A stretch of DNA of 64,000 nt from Micromonospora sp. WMMD1102 (GCF_029626265.1 NZ_JARUBN010000001.1:186001-250000); one strand, 5' to 3'; shown: positions 50,708 to 60,423, counted from the stretch's first letter. Numbers and translations are program-made. Notes: generated by a model from the letters alone, not told the origin.

Positions 50708-52278
50708 CCCGCTCTCCATAGTCTGATCACCGCGTACGAGCGCCAGGGCCGCCAGCGGCCGGCGTACGCGTCGAGGTTCTTCGGGTCGTCGGGGAGGCCG
50801 AGCGCGGTGGCGCCGCGGCGTACCCCGAGGTCGGTGGGAAGGAAGACGTCGGGGTCGCCGATCGCCCGCATCGCGACGTAGCCGGCGGTCCAGGCGCCGA
50901 TGCCGGGCAGCGCGGTGAGCCGCTCGACCAGCTCGGCCCGGTCCGCACCGGGGTCCAGGTCCAGCTCGCCGGCCGCGACCGCCTCGGCCAGTGTCCGGAT
51001 GGTCGCCCGGCGGGCGGCCGGCATGCCGAACGCCGAGTCCGGCAGCGCCAGCACCTCCTCAGCGCCCGGGAACGCCCGCAGCCCATCGGGCCCGCCCGGA
51101 TCCGCGTCGCCGGGGTCGATGAGCTCGCTGGGATCAGTGCGGTCGGTGGGACCGGTCGAGGTGGCGGCGAGCCGGGCCAGCACGGTCCGGGCCCCGGCGA
51201 CCGAGACCTGCTGGCCGACGATCGCCCGGACGGCCATCTCGAAACCGTCCACCGACCGGGGTACCCGGATGCCCGGCTCCTTCGCCACCGCCTCGGCGAA
51301 GGCCGGATCGGCGCCGAGCAGGGCGTCCACCGCCTCCGGGTCGGCGTCCAGGTCGAAGAGCCGGCGGCAGCGGGCCACCGCCGGGGCCAGGTCGCGGACG
51401 TCGGCGAGCCGGAGGGTGGCGGCGACGTACCCGGGCAGCGGGGTCAGGCTGATCTCGGCCGGCCCGTTCGGCAGCCGCAGGCCCCGGCGGTATGTGCCGC
51501 CGTCCACCTGCTCGATCCCGGGCACCGCGCGCAGGGCGAGGAAGTCGAGCAGCGCGTCGGCGTGCAGCGGCGCCCGGTAGGCGAGTCGCAGTGAGATGGT
51601 CCCCGGCCTGCCGTTCGGCTCGGCGGCTCCGGGGGGTCCGTCCCGGGCCACCCGGTCGGGGAAGCTGCCCCGGGCCGTCCGGGTGCCGCTGCGGGCTGCG
51701 TCGGTGGCGGCGGCGCGGCGGGCGGCGTCGCGCAGTTGGGACGGCGCGACCGCGTACACCTCGCGGATCGTGTCGTTGAACTGCCGCACGCTGCCGAAGC
51801 CGGCGGCGAAGGCGATCTCGGCCAGCCCGAGACCGGTCGTCTCGATCAGGATCCGGGCGGTCTGCGCGCGCTGGGCCCGGGCCAGGGCCAGCGGCCCGGC
51901 GCCCACCTCGGCGACGAGCATCCGGTTGAGGTGCCGTTCGGTGTAGCCGAGCCGGCCGGCCAGCCCCGGCACCCCGTCCCGGTCCACCACCCCGTCGGCG
52001 ATCATCCGCATCGCCCGGCCGACGACGTCGGCCCGGACGTTCCACTCCGGCGAGCCGGGGGCCGCGTCGGGCCGGCACCGCCGGCAGGCGCGCAACCCGG
52101 CCCGCTGGGCGGCGGCGGCCGAGGGGAAGAAGCGGACGTTGTGCCGCTTCGGGGTCGTCGCCGGACAGGACGGCCGGCAGTAGATGCCGGTGGTGGTGAC
52201 ACCGGTGTAGAACCAGCCGTCGAACCGCTGGTCCCGGCTGTCGACCGCCCGGTAGCACCGTTCGAAGTCCACTTCCAT
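50704..52278 (-). CDS. Ada-AlkA fusion: methylation sensor and 3-methyladenine glycosylase
   Basis: 524 residues from ATG 52278. N-terminal Ada zinc domain with Cys34, Cys38, Cys65 and Cys68 (C-R-P-S-C and C-R-R-C); Cys38 is the expected methyl acceptor. An AraC-type HTH follows (about 85-185, with L-A-E-I-A-F-A-A-G-F-G-S-V-R-Q-F-N). After a linker come the AlkA N-terminal domain (about 225-305) and an HhH-GPD glycosylase domain with L-P-G-I-G-A-W-T-A and the catalytic Asp in L-P-T-D-L-G-V. It should sense methyl phosphotriesters, activate the operon and excise alkylated bases. Overlaps ogt, forming a compact adaptive-response unit. Confidence 0.94.
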   Translation of the reverse strand: MEVDFERCYRAVDSRDQRFDGWFYTGVTTTGIYCRPSCPATTPKRHNVRFFPSAAAAQRAGLRACRRCRPDAAPGSPEWNVRADVVGRAMRMIADGVVDRDGVPGLAGRLGYTERHLNRMLVAEVGAGPLALARAQRAQTARILIETTGLGLAEIAFAAGFGSVRQFNDTIREVYAVAPSQLRDAARRAAATDAARSGTRTARGSFPDRVARDGPPGAAEPNGRPGTISLRLAYRAPLHADALLDFLALRAVPGIEQVDGGTYRRGLRLPNGPAEISLTPLPGYVAATLRLADVRDLAPAVARCRRLFDLDADPEAVDALLGADPAFAEAVAKEPGIRVPRSVDGFEMAVRAIVGQQVSVAGARTVLARLAATSTGPTDRTDPSELIDPGDADPGGPDGLRAFPGAEEVLALPDSAFGMPAARRATIRTLAEAVAAGELDLDPGADRAELVERLTALPGIGAWTAGYVAMRAIGDPDVFLPTDLGVRRGATALGLPDDPKNLDAYAGRWRPWRSYAVIRLWRAG

Positions 52279-52459
52279 GCCTTCGATGATGCCGCGTGTC
52301 CGGCGCGTTGACTCGCGGAAATCGGACCTGGCCGTGTGTGACCCGGCAGGGTTCGCCCGTCGGGTCGGTGCCCGGGGCACGTCCGTAGACTTCATCCCGG
52401 GCCGGGCCGGTGGCGTACACCAGGTCGCGGGAGGCTACGAGAGAGGCAGTCGCGTTCGC

Positions 52460-53548
<1,089 letters not shown>

Positions 53549-53777
53549 TTTCGATCGAACGTCTGCCTGGGTCGACTTCGCTTTCCAGAGACCAGAGGCC
53601 GTACACGCCCGGACGAACAAACCTCGCCTGAACTGGGTTCTTTCCGGATTGCGGGTGGTCTCGGTGGGCGAGGAAGAAGGACTTCCGACATCGACGACAT
53701 GGTCAAGCTCTGCGGCGATCGTGTTCGGGTTGTGGCGGTGTGAGTCCCTGCTGCGGCGTCGCTGGCCGAGCACCGCG

Positions 53778-54293
53778 TCATCGGTCTGGATCGGTCCTCC
53801 TCTCATACCTGTCGTAGTCGGATGCATCGACAAGCTGCCGGATGAAGGTTTCGAAATCGGGAGCCAGGACAGTGATCCGATAGTTCCACTCCTGGTCCAC
53901 GTGCACGACGACTGGCTCGCCTCGCGAGCGGTAGTCGAGGGCGATCATGTCGTGGCCCGCGGACGGGCAATCGGCGATGTAGACACCGATGTCGGGGTAG
54001 CCCCACTCCTCGACCCAGAAGGCGCTTCCGCCCGCGCCACAGAGACTGAACCCACGATCTCGGCCGATGGCGGCCAGGGACACCACACGTACGTGATCGT
54101 CGGCCCAGGTGGTTGGGTGCGGAGCCGGGTGGGCGGCGTGGGCGAGCCATCCGCCGTTGTGCTGACGCGCGAGGCCGACGTAGGCAGCGGGTAACTGCCT
54201 GCCGAGCTCCGCCTCGACGGATCGCAGAACTTCGTCTGTCAGCGGGGCGTCGAAGGCTTCGCCGGGTGCGAAGACTGTCGAGGCGTCGAGCAT
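53778..54293 (-). CDS. SMI1/KNR4 (SUKH) family protein
   Basis: 171 residues from ATG 54293; TAGGGT (54300-54305) ends 6 nt before it. The SUKH core is recognisable from E-A-E-L-G-R-Q-L-P-A-A-Y and L-A-R-Q-H-N-G-G, through a central W-A-D-D-H region, to A-L-D-Y-R and the closing F-E-T-F-I-R-Q-L. SUKH proteins are frequently immunity proteins for polymorphic toxins, but lone copies of unknown role are common. No toxin gene is adjacent. Confidence 0.85.
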   Translation of the reverse strand: MLDASTVFAPGEAFDAPLTDEVLRSVEAELGRQLPAAYVGLARQHNGGWLAHAAHPAPHPTTWADDHVRVVSLAAIGRDRGFSLCGAGGSAFWVEEWGYPDIGVYIADCPSAGHDMIALDYRSRGEPVVVHVDQEWNYRITVLAPDFETFIRQLVDASDYDRYERRTDPDR

Positions 54294-54317
54294 GGTCCGA
54301 CCCTAGGTGCCGCTGGC

Positions 54318-54899
54318 TCAGCGCTTGCGGCCAGGCACCAGCCGGTCCAGTTCGAGCCATATCGGGAAAGGTGCGGGACTGCGGAGTTCATGACGGTGGA
54401 TTCCGGTGGGCGCGTACGACCGGGTGGGGCCGTCGAGTTCGTAGGAGTGCACGACTGGCAGGTCGTCTTCGTCTTCGACGCGCCAGTAGTGTGCGATACC
54501 GGCTTCCGCGTACTTCCGTAGCTTGACCGTCCGATCACGGTGCGCCGATTCCGGCGAGACCACCTCGACGACCAGGAGAACGTCCTCCGGGACGTAGCAG
54601 GTGCGGTCGGGCTCGTACGGCGCCGTAGTGGCGAGAAGGTCGGGCTCGGGACGGTTCCATTCGTCGAGACGAATCGTCATCTCCCGCTCCACCTCGATGC
54701 CCTCCGGCGCCTGCTGGGTGAGAGAGACCGCCAACGCGGTGACGACCCGGCCGTGCCACGACCGTTGCGGGGACATCATGAAGACAAGCGCTCCATCGAT
54801 GAGTTCGGTATGACGCGGTGCCTCGGGTAGTCGGTCGAGGTCGTCGGCCCGCCACCCCTCAGGGCGGGGCGGGCGCATCCATGCGGGCACCGCGGTCAC
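54318..54899 (-). CDS. Uma2-family (DUF820) putative endonuclease
   Basis: 193 residues from GTG 54899, selected because TACGGT (54906-54911) ends 6 nt before it; ATG 54923 would add eight residues. The restriction-endonuclease-like fold shows E-P-D-L-L-A-T and V-L-L-V-V-E-V-V-S-P-E-S followed by R-D-R-T-V-K-L-R-K-Y-A-E-A-G-I, giving the D-ExV-K triad of the family. Nuclease activity is predicted for few members and demonstrated for fewer. The stop lies 24 nt before the SUKH gene's promoter region. Confidence 0.88.
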   Translation of the reverse strand: MTAVPAWMRPPRPEGWRADDLDRLPEAPRHTELIDGALVFMMSPQRSWHGRVVTALAVSLTQQAPEGIEVEREMTIRLDEWNRPEPDLLATTAPYEPDRTCYVPEDVLLVVEVVSPESAHRDRTVKLRKYAEAGIAHYWRVEDEDDLPVVHSYELDGPTRSYAPTGIHRHELRSPAPFPIWLELDRLVPGRKR

Positions 54900-54991
54900 T
54901 TCGTCACCGTAACACTCGGTCATGAGCCCCGGATCGATCCGGGCCGGCCACGGTGTTGTCGGGGCCAGCCCGGTTCGCACCGGACGGGGGC

Positions 54992-55426
54992 TCAGCGTTT
55001 GATCGCGAACGTCGACTTCGCCAGCTGGTACGCCGGCAGCATCTCCTCGTACTCCTCGGTGTCCGTACCGCCCAGCGTCAGCAGGAAGGTGCCCATCCGG
55101 GTGCCCACCACCAGTGCCCGGCCCCGGGTGGGCTCGCCGGTCAGCTCGCTCTCCTTCAGGAACGTCGCCTCGATCGCCGAGATCGGGCCGGCCTTCGTCT
55201 CCCGGTACTGCACATCGGTGAGTTTTCCATATTCGTCCAGGAACTGCTCAAGTCCCTTGCGGGCACCGATCACCGCCCCCCGGTCGACCATCCAGACCCG
55301 GAGGAACCCGATGTTGCCGGCCGGCTTCGCGTCGATCTCACACCACATGTTGGCGCCGCCCAGCTCCGCCAGCTCGGCGAACTCGGGATCCACCTCGACC
55401 GGCTTCGCCTTCCACCTGGCCGGCAT
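54992..55426 (-). CDS. Unrecognised small protein
   Basis: 144 residues from ATG 55426. The frame is open for another 72 nt upstream and reads plausibly (Q-I-R-L-R-I-S-F-E before the Met) but contains no start codon, so either the ATG is the start or the gene has lost its 5' end. Mixed alpha/beta composition, with F-L-R-V-W-M-V-D-R-G and A-L-V-V-G-T-R-M-G-T-F-L-L-T-L-G-G-T-D. No signal peptide or known domain. It lies antisense to where the body of higB would be expected. Confidence 0.6.
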   Translation of the reverse strand: MPARWKAKPVEVDPEFAELAELGGANMWCEIDAKPAGNIGFLRVWMVDRGAVIGARKGLEQFLDEYGKLTDVQYRETKAGPISAIEATFLKESELTGEPTRGRALVVGTRMGTFLLTLGGTDTEEYEEMLPAYQLAKSTFAIKR

Positions 55427-55445
55427 CTCGAAGCTGATCCGCAGG

Positions 55446-55508
55446 CGGATCTGTTTTACCTGGACCGACGGCGGTGTCGAGGGCGTCGAGATCGTGGACT
55501 ATCACTGA
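55446..55508 (+). pseudogene. 3' remnant of a HigB-type toxin gene
   Basis: About 20 codons in frame read R-I-C-F-T-W-T-D-G-G then V-E-I-V-D-Y-H and stop at 55506-55508. This is the typical C-terminus of HigB/RelE-like toxins, directly followed by higA. Everything upstream has been lost or replaced by the opposite-strand gene. Confidence 0.8.
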
Positions 55509-55521
55509 GGAGGTGAGTGAG

Positions 55522-55815
55522 GTGGACAAGATGCCCCCGGTGCACCCGGGCGAGGTGCTGATGGAGGAGTTCATCGAGCCGCTCGGCGTCACCCAGCACA
55601 GGGTCGCCGTCGCCATCGGCGTACCGCCCCGGCGGATCAACGAGATCGTGCACGGCAAGCGCCGCATCACGGCTGACACCGCCCTGCGGCTGGCCCGCTA
55701 CTTCGGGACGTCCGACCTCTTCTGGATCAACTTGCAGAACCGGTTCGACCTGGAGATCGAACGCGACGCGCTCGGCCACGTACTCGAGAAGATCCAGCCG
55801 CTACGGGCGGCCTAA
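55522..55815 (+). CDS. higA: HigA-family antitoxin, orphaned
   Basis: 97 residues from GTG 55522, 8 nt after AGGAGG; ATG 55531 is an alternative. Starts with the family signature P-P-V-H-P-G-E-V-L and has an XRE HTH: V-T-Q-H-R-V-A-V-A-I-G-V-P-P-R-R-I-N-E-I-V-H-G-K-R, then the conserved F-G-T-S-D-L-F-W-I-N-L-Q. It would normally bind HigB and the operon promoter. Only a 20-codon toxin stub remains upstream, so it may serve as a lone regulator or as an anti-addiction factor. No substitutions disrupt the HTH. Confidence 0.92.
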   Translation: MDKMPPVHPGEVLMEEFIEPLGVTQHRVAVAIGVPPRRINEIVHGKRRITADTALRLARYFGTSDLFWINLQNRFDLEIERDALGHVLEKIQPLRAA

Positions 55816-55891
55816 CCGTGCGGCCGGTAGAGGTCTCCGGCGTTCGGTGAGCAGACCCGGGTTTGTCGACTCGTCTGGCGACCGGTACCTC

Positions 55892-56254
55892 TCAGGAGAT
55901 GTAGTGCAGGATCACGTTGTGCACGTGGTGGCTCTTCTGGTCGCCCCGGAACTCCACCTCGTAGGTGTGCGTGCCGACGTTGATCGCGATCGCGCCGGTG
56001 GAGAAGAACGCGCCGCCCCAGGACTTGTTGCTGACCACGCTGACACTGGTGATCTTCGAGTACGGGATGCTGGTGATCGCGAACTTCTTGCCGACGAACG
56101 ACTTGTCCTGGATGATCACGCGTCGGTCGGTCAGCCCGATGAACCCGGTGCCGGTGCCGATGGCGTCGTAGACGGCGATGACCTGTTCCCCGTCGAGGAG
56201 GCCGCTCTCGATCTGCTTGAGCTGTTCCCGACGGTCATAGCTGACGTTGGCCAT
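55892..56254 (-). CDS. Bacterial PH-domain protein
   Basis: 120 residues; TACCCT (56261-56266) ends 6 nt before the ATG. The whole protein is one bacterial pleckstrin-homology (bPH) domain: E-Q-V-I-A-V-Y-D-A-I-G, G-F-I-G-L-T-D-R-R-V-I-I-Q-D, then Y-S-K-I-T-S-V-S-V. Cytoplasmic, no membrane segment. Members form ring oligomers and their cellular role is unclear. Confidence 0.88.
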   Translation of the reverse strand: MANVSYDRREQLKQIESGLLDGEQVIAVYDAIGTGTGFIGLTDRRVIIQDKSFVGKKFAITSIPYSKITSVSVVSNKSWGGAFFSTGAIAINVGTHTYEVEFRGDQKSHHVHNVILHYIS

Positions 56255-56321
56255 GATCCGAGGGTAGGAGGACCGCGCCAGCGCCGCGCGTCGGCGTCGC
56301 CGGCAGTGCCCGTGGCCGTGC

Positions 56322-56633
56322 TCAGTTCGGTGCGGTCACCGCACGGTAGACGTCCTCGATGCGGGCAGCCAGGGTGACCTCACCGTCGGTGATCTCGCTG
56401 TCGTCGCGAGGGCCGATCCTGATCTGGGTGTGCCCGTCCAGGCGGCGGATCTCCGGGCGGAGATGCAGCGCGTCCGCGATGATCTTTATCCGCTCGGTGA
56501 GTGCCGCGTGCTGGGTGTCGTCGAGGATGAGGGTCCTCTTGATCTGCTGTCCCTCGCGGGTCCAGCCGCCCAGTAGGGTGAGTGCGTCGCTCAGGTAGTC
56601 GCGGTCCATCCGGCCACCCCAGAGAGCACGCAT
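56322..56633 (-). CDS. Carbinolamine-dehydratase-like protein lacking catalytic histidines
   Basis: 103 residues from ATG 56633, preceded by GGGAGG at 7 nt. Overall pattern matches pterin-4a-carbinolamine dehydratase: L-L-G-G-W-T near 20-25, an I-K-R-T-L-I-L strand, a helix ending at residue 57, and a C-terminal D-G-E-V-T-L-A-A-R-I-E helix. The catalytic H-H-P is replaced by L-R-P (58-60), so classical dehydratase activity is unlikely. It may be a structural or regulatory paralogue. The assignment is moderate because the protein is short and divergent. Confidence 0.6.
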   Translation of the reverse strand: MRALWGGRMDRDYLSDALTLLGGWTREGQQIKRTLILDDTQHAALTERIKIIADALHLRPEIRRLDGHTQIRIGPRDDSEITDGEVTLAARIEDVYRAVTAPN

Positions 56634-56899
56634 CGCCAAACCTCCCAGGCGTCGTTGCCGGCTTGTGGCCAAATCGTCGCCATCCCGTGTCTCGGTCGGT
56701 GCTCCCTAGTCTGTCTCTGGCCGGCTGGTGTGTCCACGTCCACCCTTCCGTCTTCTGTTGACCGGTGGGCCCGGCGCAGCTACCCGAATTCCCGATTGAT
56801 CTGGCACGCTGGACGCCCGTGCGGACCGATTGGGCGAGCGGTAACGACCGGGACGGGTCGACAGGCGGACATTCCGGGCGCGGACGGCGGGAGCCGAAG

Positions 56900-57292
56900 G
56901 TGGTCGTCGGGGCGGCCATCGTGGCCGCCGGACGGGTGCTCGGGTGTGCGCGATCTCACCCTCCGGAGGTGGCCGGCCGGTGGGAGTTCCCGGGCGGCAA
57001 GGTCGAGCCGGGGGAGACCGAGGTCGCCGCGCTGGTCCGGGAGTGCGCCGAGGAACTGGGCGTACGGATCGAGGTCGGTGAGCGGATCGGCCGGGACGTC
57101 CGGATGGGCGGACACGGTCGCTCGGTGCTCCGGGTCTACCTGGCCGTACTCGTCGACGGGGACCAGCCGGAGCCGTTGGAGCACTCCGAGATCCGCTGGC
57201 TGCGCCCGGATGAGCTGGACAGCGTGCCGTGGCTGCCGGCGGACGTACCCATAGTGGCGGCCCTGCGCCCGGTGCTGGCCGCCGCCACCTGA
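56900..57292 (+). CDS. Nudix hydrolase, MutT/CTP pyrophosphohydrolase type
   Basis: 130 residues from GTG 56900, with GGGAG 7 nt upstream; GTG 56819 would add 27 low-complexity residues. The Nudix box is complete: G-G-K-V-E-P-G-E-T-E, then V-R-E-C-A-E-E-L-G-V. The preceding H-P-P-E-V-A-G-R-W-E-F-P is typical of mycobacterial MutT2-like enzymes that hydrolyse 8-oxo-dGTP or pyrimidine triphosphates. Convergent with sdhB across a strong hairpin. Confidence 0.92.
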   Translation: MVVGAAIVAAGRVLGCARSHPPEVAGRWEFPGGKVEPGETEVAALVRECAEELGVRIEVGERIGRDVRMGGHGRSVLRVYLAVLVDGDQPEPLEHSEIRWLRPDELDSVPWLPADVPIVAALRPVLAAAT

Positions 57293-57328
57293 ACGACCGG
57301 GCAGGATTGCGAGATCACGCCTGAACCG

Positions 57329-57370
57329 GCCGTGGGCCGGGACCGCCGGACGGCGGTCCCGGCCCACGGC
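57329..57370. terminator. Bidirectional terminator, 19-bp perfect stem
   Basis: 57329-57347 is the exact reverse complement of 57352-57370, with a 4-nt loop (GGAC). It sits midway between the convergent stops of the Nudix gene (57292) and sdhB (57401) and is the strongest hairpin in the window. Confidence 0.85.
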
Positions 57371-57400
57371 ACGGAACGCGACGGAACAGAACCGAACCGG

Positions 57401-58498
57401 TCAGTCCTCCGGGCGGTCCTTGGCCGGCGGCTGGTCCGGGTGGCTGTAGTTCAGCCCCTCGGCCGGCAGCGGGAAGGCCACGTCGTCGCCGAACGGCGAG
57501 GGTGCGGCCGCCTTGTCGAAGGTGAACTCGCTGATCGCCAGCCGCCCCCGGGAGTCGACCGGCGGAGCGGTCGGGTGCGGGACCTGCCGGCCCCAGTGCA
57601 CGCCGCGCTCCGCGCCGGCCTCGGGTCCGTGGGACCCGCCGACGTGCGCGTGCACCGTGCCGAGCTCGTCCGGGTCGCGCGGCGTCTGGGCCTGCGCGGA
57701 CTCGTTCTGCTTGCCACGACGGAAAATCTTGCTACCGAGCCACACAACCGGATCGTACCGCCGGTCGACGACGCGTTCCTTCATTGGAATGATCGCGTTG
57801 TCAGTGATCTTGATGTGCTCGGGGCAGACCTCGGTGCAGCACTTGGTGATGTTGCAGTAGCCGAGTCCCTGCGACGCCTGGGCGTACTCCTTGCGGTCCG
57901 TCTTGGCGTCCAGCGGGTGCATGTCCAGCTCGGCGGCGCGGATGAAGTAGCGCGGCCCGGAGAAGGCGACCTTGTTCTCCTCGTGGTCGCGGACCACGTG
58001 GCAGGTGTTCTGGCACAGGAAGCACTCGATGCACTTGCGGAACTCCTGCGACCGCTCGACGTCCACCTGCTGCATTCGGTACTCGCCCGGTGCCAGGTCG
58101 GCCGGCGGCGCGAACGCCGGGGTCTCCCGGGCCTTCTCGTAGTTGTACGAGACGTCGGTGACCAGGTCCCGGATGATCGGGAAGGTACGCAGCGGGGTGA
58201 TGGTGACCGTCTCGGTCTCCTCGAACGTCGACATCCGGGTCATGCAGCCCAACCGGGGCATGCCGTTGATCTCCATCGAGCAGGAGCCGCACTTGCCGGC
58301 CTTGCAGTTCCACCGGCAGGCCAGGTCCGGCGCCTCGGTCGCCTGCAACCGGTGGATGACGTCGAGGACCACCTCGCCCTCGTTGACCTGCACCTGGTAG
58401 TCGGTCAGCTCGCCGCCGGCCTCGTCGCCGCGCCACACCTTGAAGTGGCGGGTGCCGCCGGCCTTGCCGGTGCCGCCCGGCGCGTTCTCTGTCGCCAT
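57401..58498 (-). CDS. sdhB: Succinate dehydrogenase/fumarate reductase iron-sulfur subunit, extended
   Basis: 365 residues. [2Fe-2S] ligands lie in C-K-A-G-K-C-G-S-C (65-73) and Cys85, [4Fe-4S] in C-I-E-C-F-L-C-Q-N-T-C (156-166), and [3Fe-4S] in C-C-T-E-V-C-P (220-226) with Cys215. Core length matches mycobacterial Sdh1 FeS subunits (about 248), but residues 263-365 form an extra hydrophilic Pro/His-rich tail with no recognisable domain. Transfers electrons from the flavoprotein to menaquinone. The ATG overlaps the sdhA stop as TAATG. Ends before a strong terminator. Confidence 0.94.
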   Translation of the reverse strand: MATENAPGGTGKAGGTRHFKVWRGDEAGGELTDYQVQVNEGEVVLDVIHRLQATEAPDLACRWNCKAGKCGSCSMEINGMPRLGCMTRMSTFEETETVTITPLRTFPIIRDLVTDVSYNYEKARETPAFAPPADLAPGEYRMQQVDVERSQEFRKCIECFLCQNTCHVVRDHEENKVAFSGPRYFIRAAELDMHPLDAKTDRKEYAQASQGLGYCNITKCCTEVCPEHIKITDNAIIPMKERVVDRRYDPVVWLGSKIFRRGKQNESAQAQTPRDPDELGTVHAHVGGSHGPEAGAERGVHWGRQVPHPTAPPVDSRGRLAISEFTFDKAAAPSPFGDDVAFPLPAEGLNYSHPDQPPAKDRPED

Positions 58499-60423
58499 TA
58501 CTTGGCCGCCTCCTCAGCGTGCGCCTCTGCGGTGAGGGCGTCGAAGTCCGCCAGTTCCTCGTCGGTCAGGTACTTGGCCAGCTCGCCCCGGTCGAAGAGC
58601 TGGATCAGCTCGGCCCGGATCTTCGGCAGCGGCTTGTGCTCCAGGCGTACCTTGTCGCCGTCGAGCGAGCAGACCAGGTTGACCGCGCGCCACTTCGGCG
58701 CCATCGTCGGGAAGTCCTCCCGGGTATGCCCGCCCCGGGACTCCTCGCGCTCCAGCGCCGCCCGGGCCGTGCACTCCGAGACCACCAGCATGTTGCGCAG
58801 GTCCAGCGCCAAGTGCCAGCCCGGGTTGTAGCGCCGGCCGCCGGCCACCGCCACCCGGGTCACCCGGTCACGCAGGTCGGCGAGCTTGACCAGCGACTCC
58901 TCCAGCTCACCCTTGCGCCGGATGATGCCGACCAGGTCGCCCATCACCGCCTGGAGGTCCTGCTGCAACGTGTACGGGTTCTCCCCGCCGTCCCGCTCCA
59001 GCGGGGCCAGCGCCCGGTCCACCGCCGCCTCGACGTCGCCGGCCGCGACCTTCGGCCGGGCGGACAACCCCCCGGCGTACGTCGCCGCGTGCTCACCGGC
59101 CCGCTTGCCGAAGACCAGCAGGTCCGACAGCGAGTTGCCGCCGAGCCGGTTCGACCCGTGCATGCCGCCGGAGACCTCACCGGCGGCGAAGAGCCCCTGC
59201 ACGTGCCCGGCCGCCGCACCGCTGTCCGGGTCGACCTCGACGCCACCCATCACGTAGTGGCAGGTCGGGCCGACCTCCATCGGCTCGGCGGTGATGTCGA
59301 CGTCGGCCAGCTCCTTGAACTGGTGGTACATCGAGGGCAGCCGGCGACGGATCTCCTCGGCCGGCAGCCGGCTGGCGATGTCCAGGTAGACGCCGCCGGC
59401 CGGAGTACCCCGGCCCGCCTTGACCTCGGCGTTGATCGCCCGCGCCACCTCGTCCCGGGGCAGCAGCTCCGGCGGGCGCCGGTTGTTGTCCGGGTCGGTG
59501 TACCAGCGGTCCGCCTCCTCCTCGGTCTCCGCGTACTGCTTGCGGAAGACGTCGGGGACGTAGTCGAACATGAACCGCTTGCCCTCGGAGTTCTTCAGCA
59601 CCCCGCCGTCGCCCCGGACCGATTCGGTGACCAGGATGCCCTTCACCGACGGCGGCCAGACCATGCCGGTCGGGTGGAACTGGAGGAACTCCATGTTGAT
59701 CAGCGTGGCGCCGGACCGCAGCGCCAGCGCGTGCCCGTCCCCGGTGTACTCCCAGGAGTTCGAGGTGACCTTGTACGACCGGCCGACCCCGCCGGTCGCC
59801 AGCACCACGGCCGGGGCCTCGAAGAGGACGAACTCGCCGGACTCCCGGTAGTAGCCGAACGCCCCGGCCACCCGGTCCCCGTCGAGCAGCAGCTCGGTGA
59901 TGGTGGTCTCGGCGAAGACCTTGATCCGGGCGTCGTAGTCGCCGTGCGTCTTCTTGTCCTCCTGCTGCAACGAGACGATCTTCTGTTGCAGGGTGCGGAT
60001 CAGCTCCAGCCCGGTCCGGTCGCCGACGTGCGCCAGTCGGGGGTACTCGTGGCCGCCGAAGTTGCGCTGGGAGATCTTCCCGTCCGTGGTCCGGTCGAAG
60101 AGCGCGCCGTACGTCTCCAGCTCCCAGATCCGGGCCGGCGACTCCTTGGCGTGCAGCTCGGCCATCCGGAAGTTGTTCAGGAACTTGCCGCCCCGCATGG
60201 TGTCCCGGAAGTGCACCTGCCAGTTGTCCCGGCTGTTCACGTTCCCCATCGCGGCGGCGGCGCCGCCCTCGGCCATCACCGTGTGCGCCTTGCCGAACAG
60301 CGACTTCGAGATGATCGCGGTCCGCTTGCCGGCGAGCCGGGCCTCGATCGCCGCCCGCAGGCCGGCGCCGCCGGCGCCGATGACGACGACGTCGTAGTGG
60401 TGTCGTTCGATTCGGGTAGTCAT
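58498..60423 (-). CDS. sdhA: Succinate dehydrogenase/fumarate reductase flavoprotein subunit
   Basis: 641 residues. FAD-binding V-V-I-G-A-G-G-A-G-L-R (14-24), the histidine expected to hold FAD covalently in K-A-H-T-V-M-A-E-G-G near 48, and the active-site region H-G-S-N-R-L-G-G-N-S-L. Oxidises succinate (or reduces fumarate) on the cytoplasmic face. Middle gene of sdhC-sdhA-sdhB; overlaps sdhB by one base and follows sdhC by 12 nt. Confidence 0.96.
   Translation of the reverse strand: MTTRIERHHYDVVVIGAGGAGLRAAIEARLAGKRTAIISKSLFGKAHTVMAEGGAAAAMGNVNSRDNWQVHFRDTMRGGKFLNNFRMAELHAKESPARIWELETYGALFDRTTDGKISQRNFGGHEYPRLAHVGDRTGLELIRTLQQKIVSLQQEDKKTHGDYDARIKVFAETTITELLLDGDRVAGAFGYYRESGEFVLFEAPAVVLATGGVGRSYKVTSNSWEYTGDGHALALRSGATLINMEFLQFHPTGMVWPPSVKGILVTESVRGDGGVLKNSEGKRFMFDYVPDVFRKQYAETEEEADRWYTDPDNNRRPPELLPRDEVARAINAEVKAGRGTPAGGVYLDIASRLPAEEIRRRLPSMYHQFKELADVDITAEPMEVGPTCHYVMGGVEVDPDSGAAAGHVQGLFAAGEVSGGMHGSNRLGGNSLSDLLVFGKRAGEHAATYAGGLSARPKVAAGDVEAAVDRALAPLERDGGENPYTLQQDLQAVMGDLVGIIRRKGELEESLVKLADLRDRVTRVAVAGGRRYNPGWHLALDLRNMLVVSECTARAALEREESRGGHTREDFPTMAPKWRAVNLVCSLDGDKVRLEHKPLPKIRAELIQLFDRGELAKYLTDEELADFDALTAEAHAEEAAK

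Noticed and set aside
55446..55815. Complete HigBA toxin-antitoxin module
   Set aside because: Only the last 20 codons of the toxin remain, so the module cannot be functional as a pair.
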